Below are positions 1 through 11,003 of a stretch of 64,000 nucleotides of DNA, in pieces (within the stretch, counting starts at the first letter, position 1; the number at the start of each line of letters is the position of its first letter). The stretch spans positions 5,456,001 to 5,520,000 of the forward strand of contig JAGYVD010000001.1 of NCBI GenBank assembly GCA_021209875.1. The letters run 5' to 3'. A program made the translations under genes and the position numbers. Source of the DNA: Rosellinia necatrix. Its lineage: Eukaryota; Ascomycota; Sordariomycetes; Xylariales; Xylariaceae. The notes below the pieces were generated by a model that was not told the DNA's origin, made no database searches, and saw nothing but the letters and a program-made list of their open reading frames with translations.

Positions 1-189
1 GAAGCGGAAAGCTTTGGGAGGGCCGGCCCCCCAACCCCTTTCGCATGGGAGGAGGAGCAGGAGGAAGGGGTGCTTACAGAGAACCGAGGACATGATGGCC
101 ATGCAGGCACGCTCCGGCTTGCCATTGGGATTTCGCACTCGCAGGATCTTTAGAGGTGGGAGGCGGATGGGCTTCTGGGCGGCAGACAT
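1..189 (-). CDS. MRP10: Mitochondrial small-subunit ribosomal protein mS37 (Mrp10), 5' exon only
   Basis: Partial gene cut by the left window edge. The visible exon runs from the ATG at 189 down to 78 (37 codons plus one base), followed by a GTAAGC donor at 77. No acceptor in the remaining bases continues the family sequence, so the next exon lies outside. The start reads MSAAQKPIRLPPLKILRVR, then a first cysteine and MSSVL. This matches the fungal Mrp10/mS37 N-terminus, in which an LPPLK..RVR stretch precedes a twin CX9C (CHCH) fold. mS37 is a small mitoribosomal protein imported through the oxidative-folding route. It is transcribed away from the siderophore transporter. Identification rests on a short stretch but the pattern is distinctive. 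Confidence 0.72.
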   Translation of the reverse strand, partial: MSAAQKPIRLPPLKILRVRNPNGKPERACMAIMSSVLCKHPFLLLLLPCERGWGAGPPKAFRF

Positions 190-2739
190 GATGAGGTCGG
201 TCGGGTATGGTTCGTGGTGGGCTGAGGTTGATGGTTGGCAGTGGCTTCGCAAAAGGGCAGGACTCGACAGCTAGATAGCTATGGCCTTATCATATTGGCC
301 CGGATGCTTCCCGGGAAAATGTTTGGAGCAGCCAAGCAGGGACCCCAGATTCAAGGTCACGTGGCAGCAAGTGCTAAAAGGTGGAGACATATTTATCTTA
401 TCTGTTGCCTGGTTTGTGTTAGGGCGTGGCTAGTACCTGGCAAAGCCCAGGCCTGTTATCCACGCTCTCAGATCTAACTTAGCCTTCCAAAATGCCATAG
501 TGTATATGAATGAAAGAAAAGGCACACTTGAACGTATTTGGGTAATATATATATTAAATATTAAATCATGATAGACCCCGAATGTCTACCGCGCTTTTTA
601 CAACAAGCGAACATGGGTCAAGCCGTAGCAGTGCCGCAGAACAGCTATTCTTTCAACGTTGGTGCTTATAATATAGTCATGTGTCAATGGTTTTTTTTCT
701 CCCGCAGACTACTCTGATAGTATAAATCAAGTGTATGATTCTTGCTGCAGTAAATCAATTTGCCTCGAAGCTTTAAATAGATATCGTGTTTGCACATCCG
801 GTAGCGTTTGGCAGCTATTGGTCTCATTGGCTAAACACTTATCCGAGCCCTTGGCCAACCGTTACCAATCGCCATATTTCTAGCTTTGTGTCCGCCAAAT
901 GAGAGAGCCATGTTGGTATAGCAAACCGAAAAGGCAGTCCCAGTACCCCACAAAGTAAAGTTTATGCAATGTTGGGCTAGGCGACGCGGAGTTCATTCCA
1001 CTTTGTCGTATGTCAGTACGTATTCAAGGTCTTCAGGGTGTGCCGTTCTCGCTGGCAACCCCCAATCCTACATAATCGTACATGACTGGTTTTGTCTAAA
1101 CGTAGGATGCAGTGTGGGGGTCCTCGGAGATCTACATATGCCTCTTACTCATGCGTGAGGGTTCGATAGCCTATTGGAAGCCCATTGGATATGTAAGTAC
1201 CTCTCGTATATTGAAACGCGTAGCCACCCAGCAGCATTAGACTAATTGTGAACAAACTACCAAAAACATCGGACCCTAAGACAACTCTGTTTATTTCCCT
1301 GTTTATTCGCATTGCACAACGTACACTACTGCGATCTTATCTTAAGCAACCTGGTACCCTAACTTTAAAATCCAGGGGTACATAGTACAGTTGTCTATAT
1401 CCGGTTTAGGATCGACATAGAATGGAGAGGTTCTAGAAGCAAGCTAGCTGTGCATACTGCATATGTATGTACTTATGTACGTAGTTCGGTTCGGTCTTGG
1501 AAGAAACTCGACCATTGATTAAAGATCTCCGCGCCTCAGGCTCGGATAGGTAGAGCCAAGCCAAGGGTCTTTTCATTACCTCATCGTCGTAAGGCTAACC
1601 ATACTGAGGCTGCTATGGTTTGGGCTTCGCCAGCATTCCGTCTTTCGTCTTTTGAACGTGCCGGAGCCCGCCCATTTTGCCCATGCTGTCCATACATATT
1701 GCCCACCAAGCGCATCAAGCGCCACCCGAGGTCCGTATTCGGACCGTCTGCTTGCTGATTCGGTGTCGAGAGGCGTAACTATTGGCGGTGTCGGCTGTCG
1801 GGTGCCATCGAACGTAACACCATCCTCGTGGGCTCCAATATTCCTCCTAGCTTCAGCGTGGGAAACAGTAAACACGACTAGAGGCACGCTACCATCCTTT
1901 CGGGGCTTTTTACCGGAGCTACATAGTGTTAGCCGTTATCTTATCAATCAGATCAATCAGATCAATCTGATCAATCTGATAAAATTTTCAAAACTAGCGG
2001 GTCCACAGGATCCAGCAGCGTTATTAGTTCGTCCTCGGTCGACACAGCATCCCGGTTCCCAGCGGTGGAGAGGCCCGAGGAGCTGAGCTGAATGGTTCCA
2101 ATGCAGCTCGCCTCTCTTCCAAGCCTACCACCCCCAACGGTGATCATCCGACATGTAGGCCGAAGACCCTTCTTATGGGTCTGTCTTGGTGTGACGGCCT
2201 CAGTCGGCGGGTTGGTGGGACTTGGGTAACCATAATAAAAGCTCACTCGCACGGCGTGTGGGCTTCTCGGCCGGGGTTGTCCGATTGAGGGAATAGAAAC
2301 CGCCTCTAACTAGTGTAAATGTCTGGCTTGAGTGAAGTGCGTGCATGGATCCTACGATGCGACAATATGTTCGCTTGTCCCGCTGTCGACATATGCGGCG
2401 TGGTCGTACATGGCCGCCCTCTTGCCTGCATCGAGGCAAGACAGGACGCAACGTTCTCCACCCCTTGCGTGGGCACTATCCTAACCTTGGATGAGGAAGC
2501 ACGATGAATGGCCTGGCCGGAATGCTGGGATCGTGCCACTGGCCTGGTCCTCGACATGGTTCCCACCCGTAGCTCGCCCGTTTCTGTCCGTAGTCTTGTG
2601 ACCATTGGCTTTGTGATGTCTTTAAATATCCGGCATGCCCAGTCATTTAGCACAAACCCCCCTCTGCCTTCATCCTTTGAAAGTCCGTCACGGTCCTGGG
2701 TTCATAGCCAGCCGCTTCGATCGTCCATCTGCATTCACA
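190..2739. other. Intergenic region between mS37 and the siderophore transporter
   Basis: About 2.5 kb between two divergently transcribed genes. I see no conserved coding sequence; the short open frames here have no recognisable motif. The only structured element is the GATA-motif cluster near 1936-1982, described separately. Confidence 0.6.
1936..1982 (+). promoter_or_regulatory. GATA-factor site cluster, including ATCTGATAA (candidate iron-repressor SreA/SRE site)
   Basis: A near-tandem run of ATCAATCAG/ATCAATCTG units ends in ATCTGATAA at 1974-1982. TTATC motifs (GATAA on the other strand) sit at its left end. The extended motif ATCWGATAA is the known target of fungal iron-responsive GATA repressors (SreA, Sre1, Urbs1, Fep1). 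The cluster lies about 760 bp upstream of the siderophore transporter start, which fits iron repression of that gene. Binding is inferred. Confidence 0.5.
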
Positions 2740-4673
2740 ATGAAGAACCCTCTGAGGGATTTCATAGTCCGGGAGAAGCCCCTGGTCGAGGAGGAGCAGC
2801 CGCGGCCAGATGACAAGGAGACTGGTGTAACCAACGAGCGGCCGGAGTCTAGCGATGGAGGCGACGATGATTCCATCAACAAGGATGCCCAGGCCGGTGT
2901 GCAAAATATCGAGGCCATCACCAAGGTCTGGACAACCCGCGACCTATATATCGCCTACGTTCTGTATGCCCGCCACGAACCCCAAGCCCTGTCATGGTCG
3001 GCTCTAACCCCTCTACAGGATCTGGGTCATCTACTTCGTTGATTCGATACAGCAGGGCATGGGATCCCTGTTGACCCCCTATGTCACTAGTGCTTTCCAG
3101 GAACACTCGCTGACAGCCACAACGGGCGTTGCCGCCAACATCATCGGAGGCGTTTCTAAGCTTGCATTAGCTAAGATCCTCGATGTCTGGGGGCGCCCCC
3201 AGGGGTTCCTGTTGACAATGTGTCTCATGGTATTCGGGCTTGTGCTCATGGCGGCGTGCAACAACGTGCAAACATATGCCGCAGCACAAATCTTTTACTG
3301 GGTTGGGTAAGACTCCTCCTTCCATTCCTTAGCATCGTGAACCCTTTTCCATTTCCTCCCGATGCGCAAAGCAGCAGCAGCAGCAGCAGCTAACGCGGGA
3401 TCCTTTTTTTAGCTACAACGGAATTTCTTACTCCACCACCATCTTTATCGCCGATACGTCGGCGCTGAAGAATCGAGGGCTGGTGCTCGCCTACGTCAGC
3501 TCGCCGTACATCGCCACCGTCTGGATCACCGGCCCCCTCGCCCAGAGCGTCCTCCAGACCATCGGCTGGCGGTGGGGGTTCGGCGTCTTCGCGATCGCGA
3601 CCCCGATCGTCTGCCTGCCGCTCTACTTCCTGTTCGCCTACAACCAGCGCAAGGCGATCCGGGAGGGCATCCTCGTCCGCCGCAAGAGCGGCCGCACGGT
3701 GCTCCAGTCGATCAACCACTACTTCTGGGAGTTCGACATCACGTGCCTCATCCTGCTGTCGGCCGGGTTCACGCTGTTCCTGCTGCCGTTCAGCATCTAC
3801 TCGAACCAGAGGTACGGCTGGCGGGACCCGCTGACGATCTCGTTCATCGTGGTCGGCGTGGTGCTCATCGGCGCGGCGGTGGTGTGGGAGAAGTACTTCG
3901 CGCCGGTCAAGTACATGCCGTGGGAGCTGCTCAAGGACCGCACGGTGCTCGGGGCGTGCGTGCTGGCGGCGGTGCTGTTCATCGAGTACTACATCTGGAC
4001 GGCGTACTTCAACTCGTTCCTGCAGGTGGTGCTGCGCACGTCGGTGCTGCAGACGGGCTACATCAGCAGCATCTACAGCCTGGGGTCCTGCTTCTTCTCG
4101 GTGCCGGTGGGGCTGGCGATCCGGCGCACGGGGCGGTTCAAGTGGGTGGCCATGTACTTCGGGGTGCCGGCGACGATCCTGGCCATCGGGCTGCTGATCC
4201 ACTTCCGGCACGCGGGCACGCACCTGGGCTGGATCATCTTCGTCGAGATCCTGTACGCGTTCGCGGGCGGCGCGTGCGTCATCTGCGAGCAGGTGGCGGT
4301 GATGGCGGCGGCGTCGCACCAGCAGGTGGCCGTGGTCATCGCCGTCGAGGGCATGTTCTCGAGCGTCGGCGGCGGCATCGGCGGCACCGTCGCGGGCGCC
4401 ATCTGGTCCGGCGTCTTCCCCCGCAAGCTGATGGAGTACCTGCCCGACGAGTCCAAGCCCGACTTCGCCGCCATCTACGGCGAGCTGCCCAAGCAGATCT
4501 CCTACCCCGTCGGTTCCGCCACCCACCAGGCCATCGTCATGGCCTACGACGCCGCCCTCAAGAACATGTTCATCGCCGCCACCGCCATCACCGCCATCGG
4601 CCTCGCCGGCGTCATCGCCTGGCGCGACATCAAGATCAAGGACTTCAAGCAGGTCAAGGGAAGGGTCATTTAA
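2740..4673 (+). CDS. Siderophore-iron MFS transporter (Sit1/MirB-like)
   Basis: Major facilitator family permease that takes up ferric siderophores across the plasma membrane. Three exons, 2740-2963, 3019-3306 and 3413-4673, give a 590-residue protein of normal family length. Introns are 55 and 106 nt with GT-AG ends; the second carries a short GCA repeat. The start at 2740 gives an acidic, charged cytosolic tail of about 70 residues, then the first membrane segment containing IWVIYFVDSIQQGMGS (about 76-91), characteristic of siderophore transporters. The loop motif DVWGRPQG follows near residue 130, and many hydrophobic helices run to the C-terminus. Third codon positions become almost entirely G/C from about 3480 on, unlike exons 1 and 2. 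Iron-repressor-type GATA sites lie upstream. The siderophore transported cannot be told. Confidence 0.9.
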
Positions 4674-4710
4674 GATGTCTGGTTGATATGGATGGTCCTC
4701 TGATATGTGA

Positions 4711-4789
4711 ATGGATGGTATGAATGGATGTATGGTATGGATGTATGGTATGGATGGATGGTATGGTATGGATGTATGGATGTATGGAA
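4711..4789. repeat. Short tandem repeat of ATGGTATGG / ATGGATGT units
   Basis: Interleaved 4- to 9-bp units built from ATGG and TATGG repeat for about 80 bp just after the transporter stop, within its probable 3' untranslated region. Confidence 0.8.
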
Positions 4790-5433
4790 AATGTGCGGAA
4801 TGGATAATTCACCGCACTGAGCGTGACGTGACCACCGCCGGACCGGGAATGCCTGGTTCCTACTTGATCTTCATCTATTTAATGAGGTCGAAATATAATA
4901 ATTTTCGAATGGTCAAAACATTAATCGACCAAGGCTCCGACTACATAATAAATGCTCCACCAATACTCGCCAATGCAGAGATGAGATTCGTCAAGTATAT
5001 CCCCGTGGCTACAGAGTCGTATTTTATTTCGTATTTATAGAGTGAGATGAATCATGACCCTCTGCGCTTGCTCTCCACTCTGCCAAAACCCTATCATCAC
5101 TCACTCTATCACTGATTAGTATCCCTCCGAGCAAAACAGCCAGTGAGGCTCACCTGCTAGGCTGCGGGAGTTAGTGTCTAATGTGGAGCCCTAGCACCGC
5201 ATATCTCCCTGCAAGTTCGCCGCTACAATTTATAAACCCCCCACCCTATCGCTTTCACACATCACATTCATTCAATGACAATGGTCTCCCTCCTTGCACA
5301 ACAGGCGAGCTGCAGAGACAACATATCTCGTCGTAGCCTACTAGAAGCGTTCATATTGTAAAATACGGCCAATAATCTACTGCCTAAATTTATAAGAGAT
5401 CAAGAAGCTTTGGCCGGCCATTGAACTAGATCT

Positions 5434-5477
5434 GCTCATCTGATCTCATCTGATCTCATCTCATCTCATCTCACCTC
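5434..5477. repeat. TCATC / TGATCTCATC microsatellite upstream of MED18
   Basis: Repeated TCATC and TGATCTCATC units form a pyrimidine-rich tract 60-110 bp before the MED18 ATG, a usual position for the 5' untranslated region or transcription start of fungal genes. Confidence 0.75.
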
Positions 5478-5540
5478 AAACCCTCCCGCCTCCCCCAACC
5501 CGACCCCCTTGCCAAAACCCACAGAGAGCCAAGAACCGCC

Positions 5541-6501
5541 ATGCACGAGCTCTTCCTGACGGCGTCGGTGAACCAGGAGGACTTCGACACGGCGTGTGCG
5601 ATCCTGCAGGGCCTGTCGTGGATGACGGCGCGGCGGACAGTGTACCGGATCCAGTACTTCGCGGGCCAGCCGCAGCCGCGGAGCCTGCCGGTGGCGCCGC
5701 AGGCCGAACTGCTGCCGCGCCAGCAGGACCGCCAGCTCTGGATGGAGCTCAGCCGCCAGCTGCAGCGCTCGTCGTATGTGCTGCAGGCCGCGTACGAGGT
5801 CTCGCCCGAGACCGACTTCGGCCGCGGCGGCAACAACAACAACAACGCCGCCGCTGCTCCCACAGACCTCAACCGTCTGCCCGCCACCCTGCGCTGGACC
5901 GACCTGCCGGATCCCTTGCGCGACTCGCCCATCACGTCTCGCAAGAAGATCGAGATCCCCTTCCGGTTCAACCTGCGGGGGGGTCCTGTCGGCAAACCAG
6001 CACACGTACGAAACCCCAACCTAACCTCATTATCCTCCCACCCACCGCCCTTCCCCCCCTCCCCCTAATCCCCCATGATTTCATTTTCCCAACATGAAAA
6101 TTTCCCTTCCCTCCCGCCCAAAGCTAAACCAAAAGCGCGCAGATACACGAACGAGCTCATACAAGAGAGCTACTCGTTCAACCGGGGCGACCTGGAGATC
6201 ATGCTGAGCCGGTACTACCACCTCCCCGCCGGGCAGACCCCCCGGGCAGCCGCAGCCGGCGCCGCAGCTCCCGCCGTGGGCGGACCTGCGGCCCGTCGAC
6301 CCGGCGCAGAAGTGGGCGCTGACCGTCAAGCTCCACGTCGCCGAGGACGGCCAGCCCGAGAGGCTGGCCAAGGCCACCGAGGAGCTACTGCGCAACAAGG
6401 CCGAGCTCGACCGCCTCTTCGACTTCCGCCCCGTCGACCGCCGCGTCTTCGACACCCGCGTCGCGCCCCCGCCCGTCGTCCCCGGCCGCGCGCCCCCGTG
6501 A
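5541..6501 (+). CDS. MED18: Mediator of RNA polymerase II transcription subunit 18 (two apparent frame breaks)
   Basis: Head-module Mediator subunit, nuclear. It starts MHELFLTASV and contains ILQGLSWMTARRTVYRI near residues 20-40, both typical of fungal Med18. Exon 1 is 5541-6005, exon 2 is 6143-6501, with a 137-nt GT-AG intron. The conserved block SANQHTYTNELIQESYSF spans the junction. The sequence as given is not in one frame: continuity needs one base fewer in the G7 run at 5977-5983 and one fewer in the C6 run at 6238-6243. With both, the model is 273 residues ending at TGA 6499-6501, normal for the family. Both breaks sit in homopolymers, so sequencing error is more likely than a dead gene. 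The whole coding region is very GC-rich. Confidence 0.85.
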
Positions 6502-7533
6502 GGTGATGGCCCGGGTTGGCGGGCGGTAAGACGGGACGGGACGAGACGAGTGGCTGTTTCTGATCGTGACGACGATGGTGATGCTGCTGCTACTGCTGCT
6601 GCTGATGATGATAGTGTACGCGCAGCGAGGTGACGCGATGTGCGTGCTTCGCGTCGTGTCCTTCGATTCGAATGCAGGGCGGGGGTGCCTTTTATCCCCC
6701 GAAGCGGGATGTAGACCCCGGCAATTCGGGCTATGGCAGCGTGGAGATCGATCGCTTGCCGGCGGTCTCGTAAGAGGACGCGCTACTTCGTGTTCCTGCT
6801 TCGTAGAGGGACTGCCACTAAGATAGGAATAGGGGGGGTGATAGGGTATGATGTGCGGCAAGAGGCCGTTGATGCACGAAATTATTACAGTCGGTGGTCT
6901 TATTATGCCCCGATGTCTGCTAGATGTAACGCCTGGCGTAGCGGTGGCAGTGATAGGGTGAACAGTCAAACCGAAGTAGAATATCACCCTCATGCCATAC
7001 TGAAATAGAGCGGGAGCTCTTACTTATAGCGCCCATCGTCAATATTATGAGAATTGTTATATACCACTCGCTCCATGATGTCTATTGCTACGATTTCCGT
7101 ACGCGAATGGTGATGGCATTTACATATAGTTGTAGAACCATAGCCTCGGGCTCATCATCCTTTCTCCCGCCCACCCCGGAGGGGCCAGCTTCCGGAAATC
7201 AACACGGTTTGTCATTCTACCTATATCAAGACTATATCACCAATTCTGGAGGAAACCCTAACTCCCTGATACCGAAATGACGCCGGGGGTATAATGTAAA
7301 AAAAAAAAAAAACGCGCCCCGTTCCAAACAATACTTTGGCTAACCTGAACGCCATGGTCTTATACCACCATGTAAACCACAAAGAAGGTAGACCGGGGTA
7401 CGGATGACGTAGTGCGTCCTCGCGTGAGAATTGTGGTACGTGCTGTTAGTGCCAGCTGCGTGAGACATGGGAGATGCTTCTGGTCTTTCATTCGGCCCTT
7501 ATGTGTCGCCAGAGAACGGTCGGTCGGTCGGTT
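6502..7533. other. Intergenic region after MED18
   Basis: No gene recognised. It contains a short CTG-rich stretch near 6580-6605 and an A-run near 7300. Confidence 0.5.
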
Positions 7534-9404
7534 CTATTTTCTTTGACACTCATTCGCGCGCGCGCCCCGTAGTCGCGGCGCAGTCGCACCAGATGGCCGT
7601 AGCCCATTTTTAAAAGCAAGCGATGGGGGGTTGTGTGGCCACTTATGCCCCTTAATATCGACCACCCTGGCACCGTTCTCGAGAAGTAACCATGATCTAC
7701 TTTCTCGGCCACACCGGACCCGCGTGGTGTGACAGCGTGGTGTTGGACGAGTCCAAAGCATTGACATCGGCACCCTTTTTTTTTTTTTTTTTTCAATGAA
7801 TACCCGTACCTACCACAGATTCGTTCCTGGCCTTAGTAGCATAAAGTAATGGCGTGTAGCCAAGCGGAGGCCTGCAGATTGAAATCTACACCTTTTTGAA
7901 GGGGTTGCTTTAGTATTTGCTCGCTTCCCATACATGCGGCAAAAATCGGTGCTTTATCATAGCAATCTTGCGAAGCAACACAAGCGTGTTTTTCGAGAAG
8001 CAGTCGTGCTATTCTCTCTTGCCTCCTCATAACAGCAAGTATGAATGGTGTTTGGCGGTTGTGATCAATAAAATTAACATTGGCGCCATTCTCGAGAAGC
8101 AGTCGTGCCATTCCCTCATGATTGTTCAGAACAGCACGCACTAATGGTATTTGACCGTTGCAATCGATTCAATTAACACTGGCGCCTATTTCGAGGAGCA
8201 GTCGCACTATTCCCTCCTGCTCTTCCACCACAGAGACTCCAAGCAGTGTTTCGCCTTGGTAATACAAGTCGATTATAACACCTATCTCAAGCAACGTATC
8301 TACAACTAACTGATGGTCATGGCGGATGGCATGGATCATTGTCACGACCGTATCACCGCCAGCTCGGTCCATGTTGTAGAATTATGCTAGCTTTTCGACT
8401 AACCCGTGAAGTCCAAAAATGGCCGCGAGGTGCCATCCGTTTTTGATGTGATCCCTTTTGTCGAATTGATAACCGGCATAAAATAAGGAGGCCTGGGCTT
8501 TGGGTAGTGTTGTGAGAAATGTCCAGCAAAAGTCGTAGTCCTCGCGCAGGTATGTGTGCCGTCCCCAATATAGACACGCATACTTGTACAAGGGGTTTGC
8601 GATCAACCGTGTCTCTAAAGAGTGCCTGTCACTGGAGGTATCTATGTTGCTACAGCATTCTACCACCGAGAGCGGCTCGATGGCGTCGAATAAAAGGCAA
8701 GTGACGCATTTTTGAGTGATCTAGAATTCTGCATGGGGGAATAATAATAACTTATTCCGTTCAAAGTATTCTTGTGTTGTATAATGGACGAGTCGGACAA
8801 TATTGCTTTCTTTATCAACAGTAACAATGCCGCAGCAACTGGAGACTATGTCACCAAGATCAGGGAGGTTATCCTGGTCAAATCTCGTTGACCCTAGCTC
8901 TGCTCCAAGAGCATTTGTGAGTTCATCGGTCTTCGGGGGCCTTTTTGCGAAGATGATCCATGATAAAGCTTCTCGGGCGAGGTCCGCCCGGTCAGGAACC
9001 TGGCCGTTGATTCGGGCCACGACATCGTCGTACGCGGTATGATAAGCGTCCGGCTCGTTGCCTCTTGCGGAGCCAGGTATACCAGGGCAAAACAGCGTTT
9101 TCTTTTCCGTGGCCACCCAGTGTTGATACTCGGGCGAATTGAGCAGCCATTGGCCCGTTCCTTGTTGGCGTCGGGAAATGAAATCCGACTGCTGGGTAGA
9201 ATAGTCAATCGGCGTAAGCCAATTGATAATCTCTTGCCTGACGACCACAGAAATCAGTATCTGGTTTGAAGGCGGGGAAAGTGAATGGACGGACTCGTCG
9301 AAGATCTGCTTTAACTCACGTGGAGCGCTTGCAAAATCCTTTCGGACCTTGTTCACGAGCTTGACGACGGCGATGAAGTCGCCAACACCAAAGCCGAAAC
9401 TCAT
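7534..9404 (-). pseudogene. Decayed NACHT-ankyrin (NLR-type) gene
   Basis: Relic of a fungal STAND/NLR receptor of the self-recognition and immunity-like class. Reading down from ATG 9404, the frame gives the N-terminal motif MSFGFGVGDFIAVVKL, then NWLTPIDYSTQQSDF and TLFCPGIPG, the lead-in to a NACHT P-loop. The GKT of the P-loop and most of the NACHT core are missing: the sequence jumps to the helical region ending in VRLVHYTTQEYFERN. Ankyrin repeats follow, for example ARLLLENGANVNFIDHNRQT. The same frame is interrupted by stops at 8721 (TAG), 8382 (TAA), 8169 (TGA) and 7833 (TAA). More degraded ankyrin pieces continue to about 7534 in another frame. The internal deletion plus several stops mean it cannot make a working receptor. 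Confidence 0.85.
7776..7793. repeat. Poly-T run of 18
   Basis: Eighteen consecutive T bases inside the most degraded ankyrin part of the dead NLR-type gene. Length may be unreliable in the assembly. Confidence 0.8.
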
Positions 9405-11003
9405 CTTTGCAACGCAGTTGTGGTAAGTGGTCCTAGTAAGTTGTTCTGGCAGGTAGAAATATAGCACACGAGGGGCATGTTTCGCCATTATACCCGCCGA
9501 GCAGGCGGATAGCTGCCCCACGAATGTGACAAATGAATCCGGTTCTCAGGATGTAGCATCGCGCAAGTCTCAATGCCATATTAGCTCCGGTGTAGATCCA
9601 TAGAGGGCACTGCCACTATGCTCACAACCACCGTGACATCGAGGTCTGGGGCAGGCACGAAGGCGGCGGCGACCAGGCCGACATGCAAATTTGTCCCAGC
9701 ACACAGCCCCCACGCGCGTCAGACCTCCCGATACTAGCAGGTTCATGTATGCGCATGGCCACTGAACCGCGGGGCTTGTTTGTCGACAACTACTAGATAC
9801 CATTTGGTTCGGTCCATATCCATGTGCGCCGCATCGTTTTAGACATGATCTTACACGACGTGCCGATGATGCGGCGGGCGATAATGTAGTATAATTCACC
9901 GCCGCCCGTGGGTGCACGCCCACGACGTTGGACGTTCTACCCGTCACTGATGAAGTAGGTGGGTTGAAGCTAATAGGGAGGGACTCGGGGAGCCGTACGA
10001 CATGCAGGGCGCGGGGGTACCAATTCTAGGCCATATGATTATTGAGAGGCAAGTAACTAGGCGGTTTGAACATTCCTTCTGATCGATATTGGCTGGTCCA
10101 GCTTTGTCATCTCGCTGCTGGTAGAAAAATACGTAGCATCATCATTTTGTGATGTACTCAAGGCGGATATTTCAAGTCTCGGATCATGTCAAATTAAGGT
10201 ATACCGGACCAAAGACGCCATGGCCGGGAACCCCTGCCGCGGGTCCCGAGAACGCCACGGATCTGGGCGGGTAGCGGGAACAATCCAACATTACCCCACG
10301 GGGTTGGGCATGCATATAGTCTACTTGTTAATTGGCAGCTGGTACTGTAAATGGGGACCTCGGGGAGACACGCGTGGTAAAGGCGGCGACTCAACCAACC
10401 AACCGCAATGACTCGATTAGTTGATGACATCGGGTCGCTTTCCGTACGCACCAACGGATGCAGCCAGCGGTCGGGAATATACCCGACCGGCTCGTGACAA
10501 ATGGATGAGACACTAATCTGTATGTCGGACCAAAAGATACCATGCTCTGGAACCCGCCCCAGTCCGAATCGGCCGGATAGCGCGGCGTATGTTCGGAGAG
10601 ATTTGGGTTCTGCATAGCCGCCGGAACGGGATGCTATCTAGGTAGACAATGCGGATCTTTGGTTAACCATCAGCCTCATAGCCCACGTGCTAGCCCATCA
10701 CGCGCGTGGGGGTTATGGGGTTATAGAGTTTCGACGATGTCAATACAGATGTCGAATACGATTCGCCGATAATCGCTAATAGGCAGAAAAACGTCGCCAG
10801 ACGCGGCATAGGAGCCAAGGAAGAAGCCCTCGGGCATGTGGTGTAGGCACCGCGTATTCGTGTCTGTCAACAACCTGATGTACTATCTGTCACTCTACAA
10901 GGACCTTGTAGTTGATGCTCTCTAAGGTCTGGTTTTTCTATTCGGCTTCTTTACCTACCTAATCGCCGTTGAGACGGCTGCACACTCTTCCCGTGAGAAC
11001 GGA
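9405..11003. other. Gene-free region with an imperfect direct duplication
   Basis: No coding sequence recognised. Two short related blocks begin near 10199 and 10519, sharing CGGACCAAA..GA..CCATG....GGAACCC with mostly C/T and G/A differences, as left by repeat-induced point mutation of an old repeat. Confidence 0.4.

Larger units (their letters stand above)
4674..5540. other. Intergenic region between transporter and MED18
   Basis: No gene seen. It begins with an ATGGTATGG/ATGGATGT-type repeat, continues with AT-rich sequence, and ends in a TCATC-rich pyrimidine tract directly upstream of MED18. Confidence 0.6.

Noticed and set aside
3390..4526. Long open frame (378 codons) antisense to the siderophore transporter
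   Set aside because: It is a shadow of the very GC-rich exon 3: Arg/Asp/Gln/His-rich composition with no motif, while the plus strand encodes a clear MFS protein. The same applies to antisense frames over PRODH (16509-17471) and P5CDH (20638-21309).
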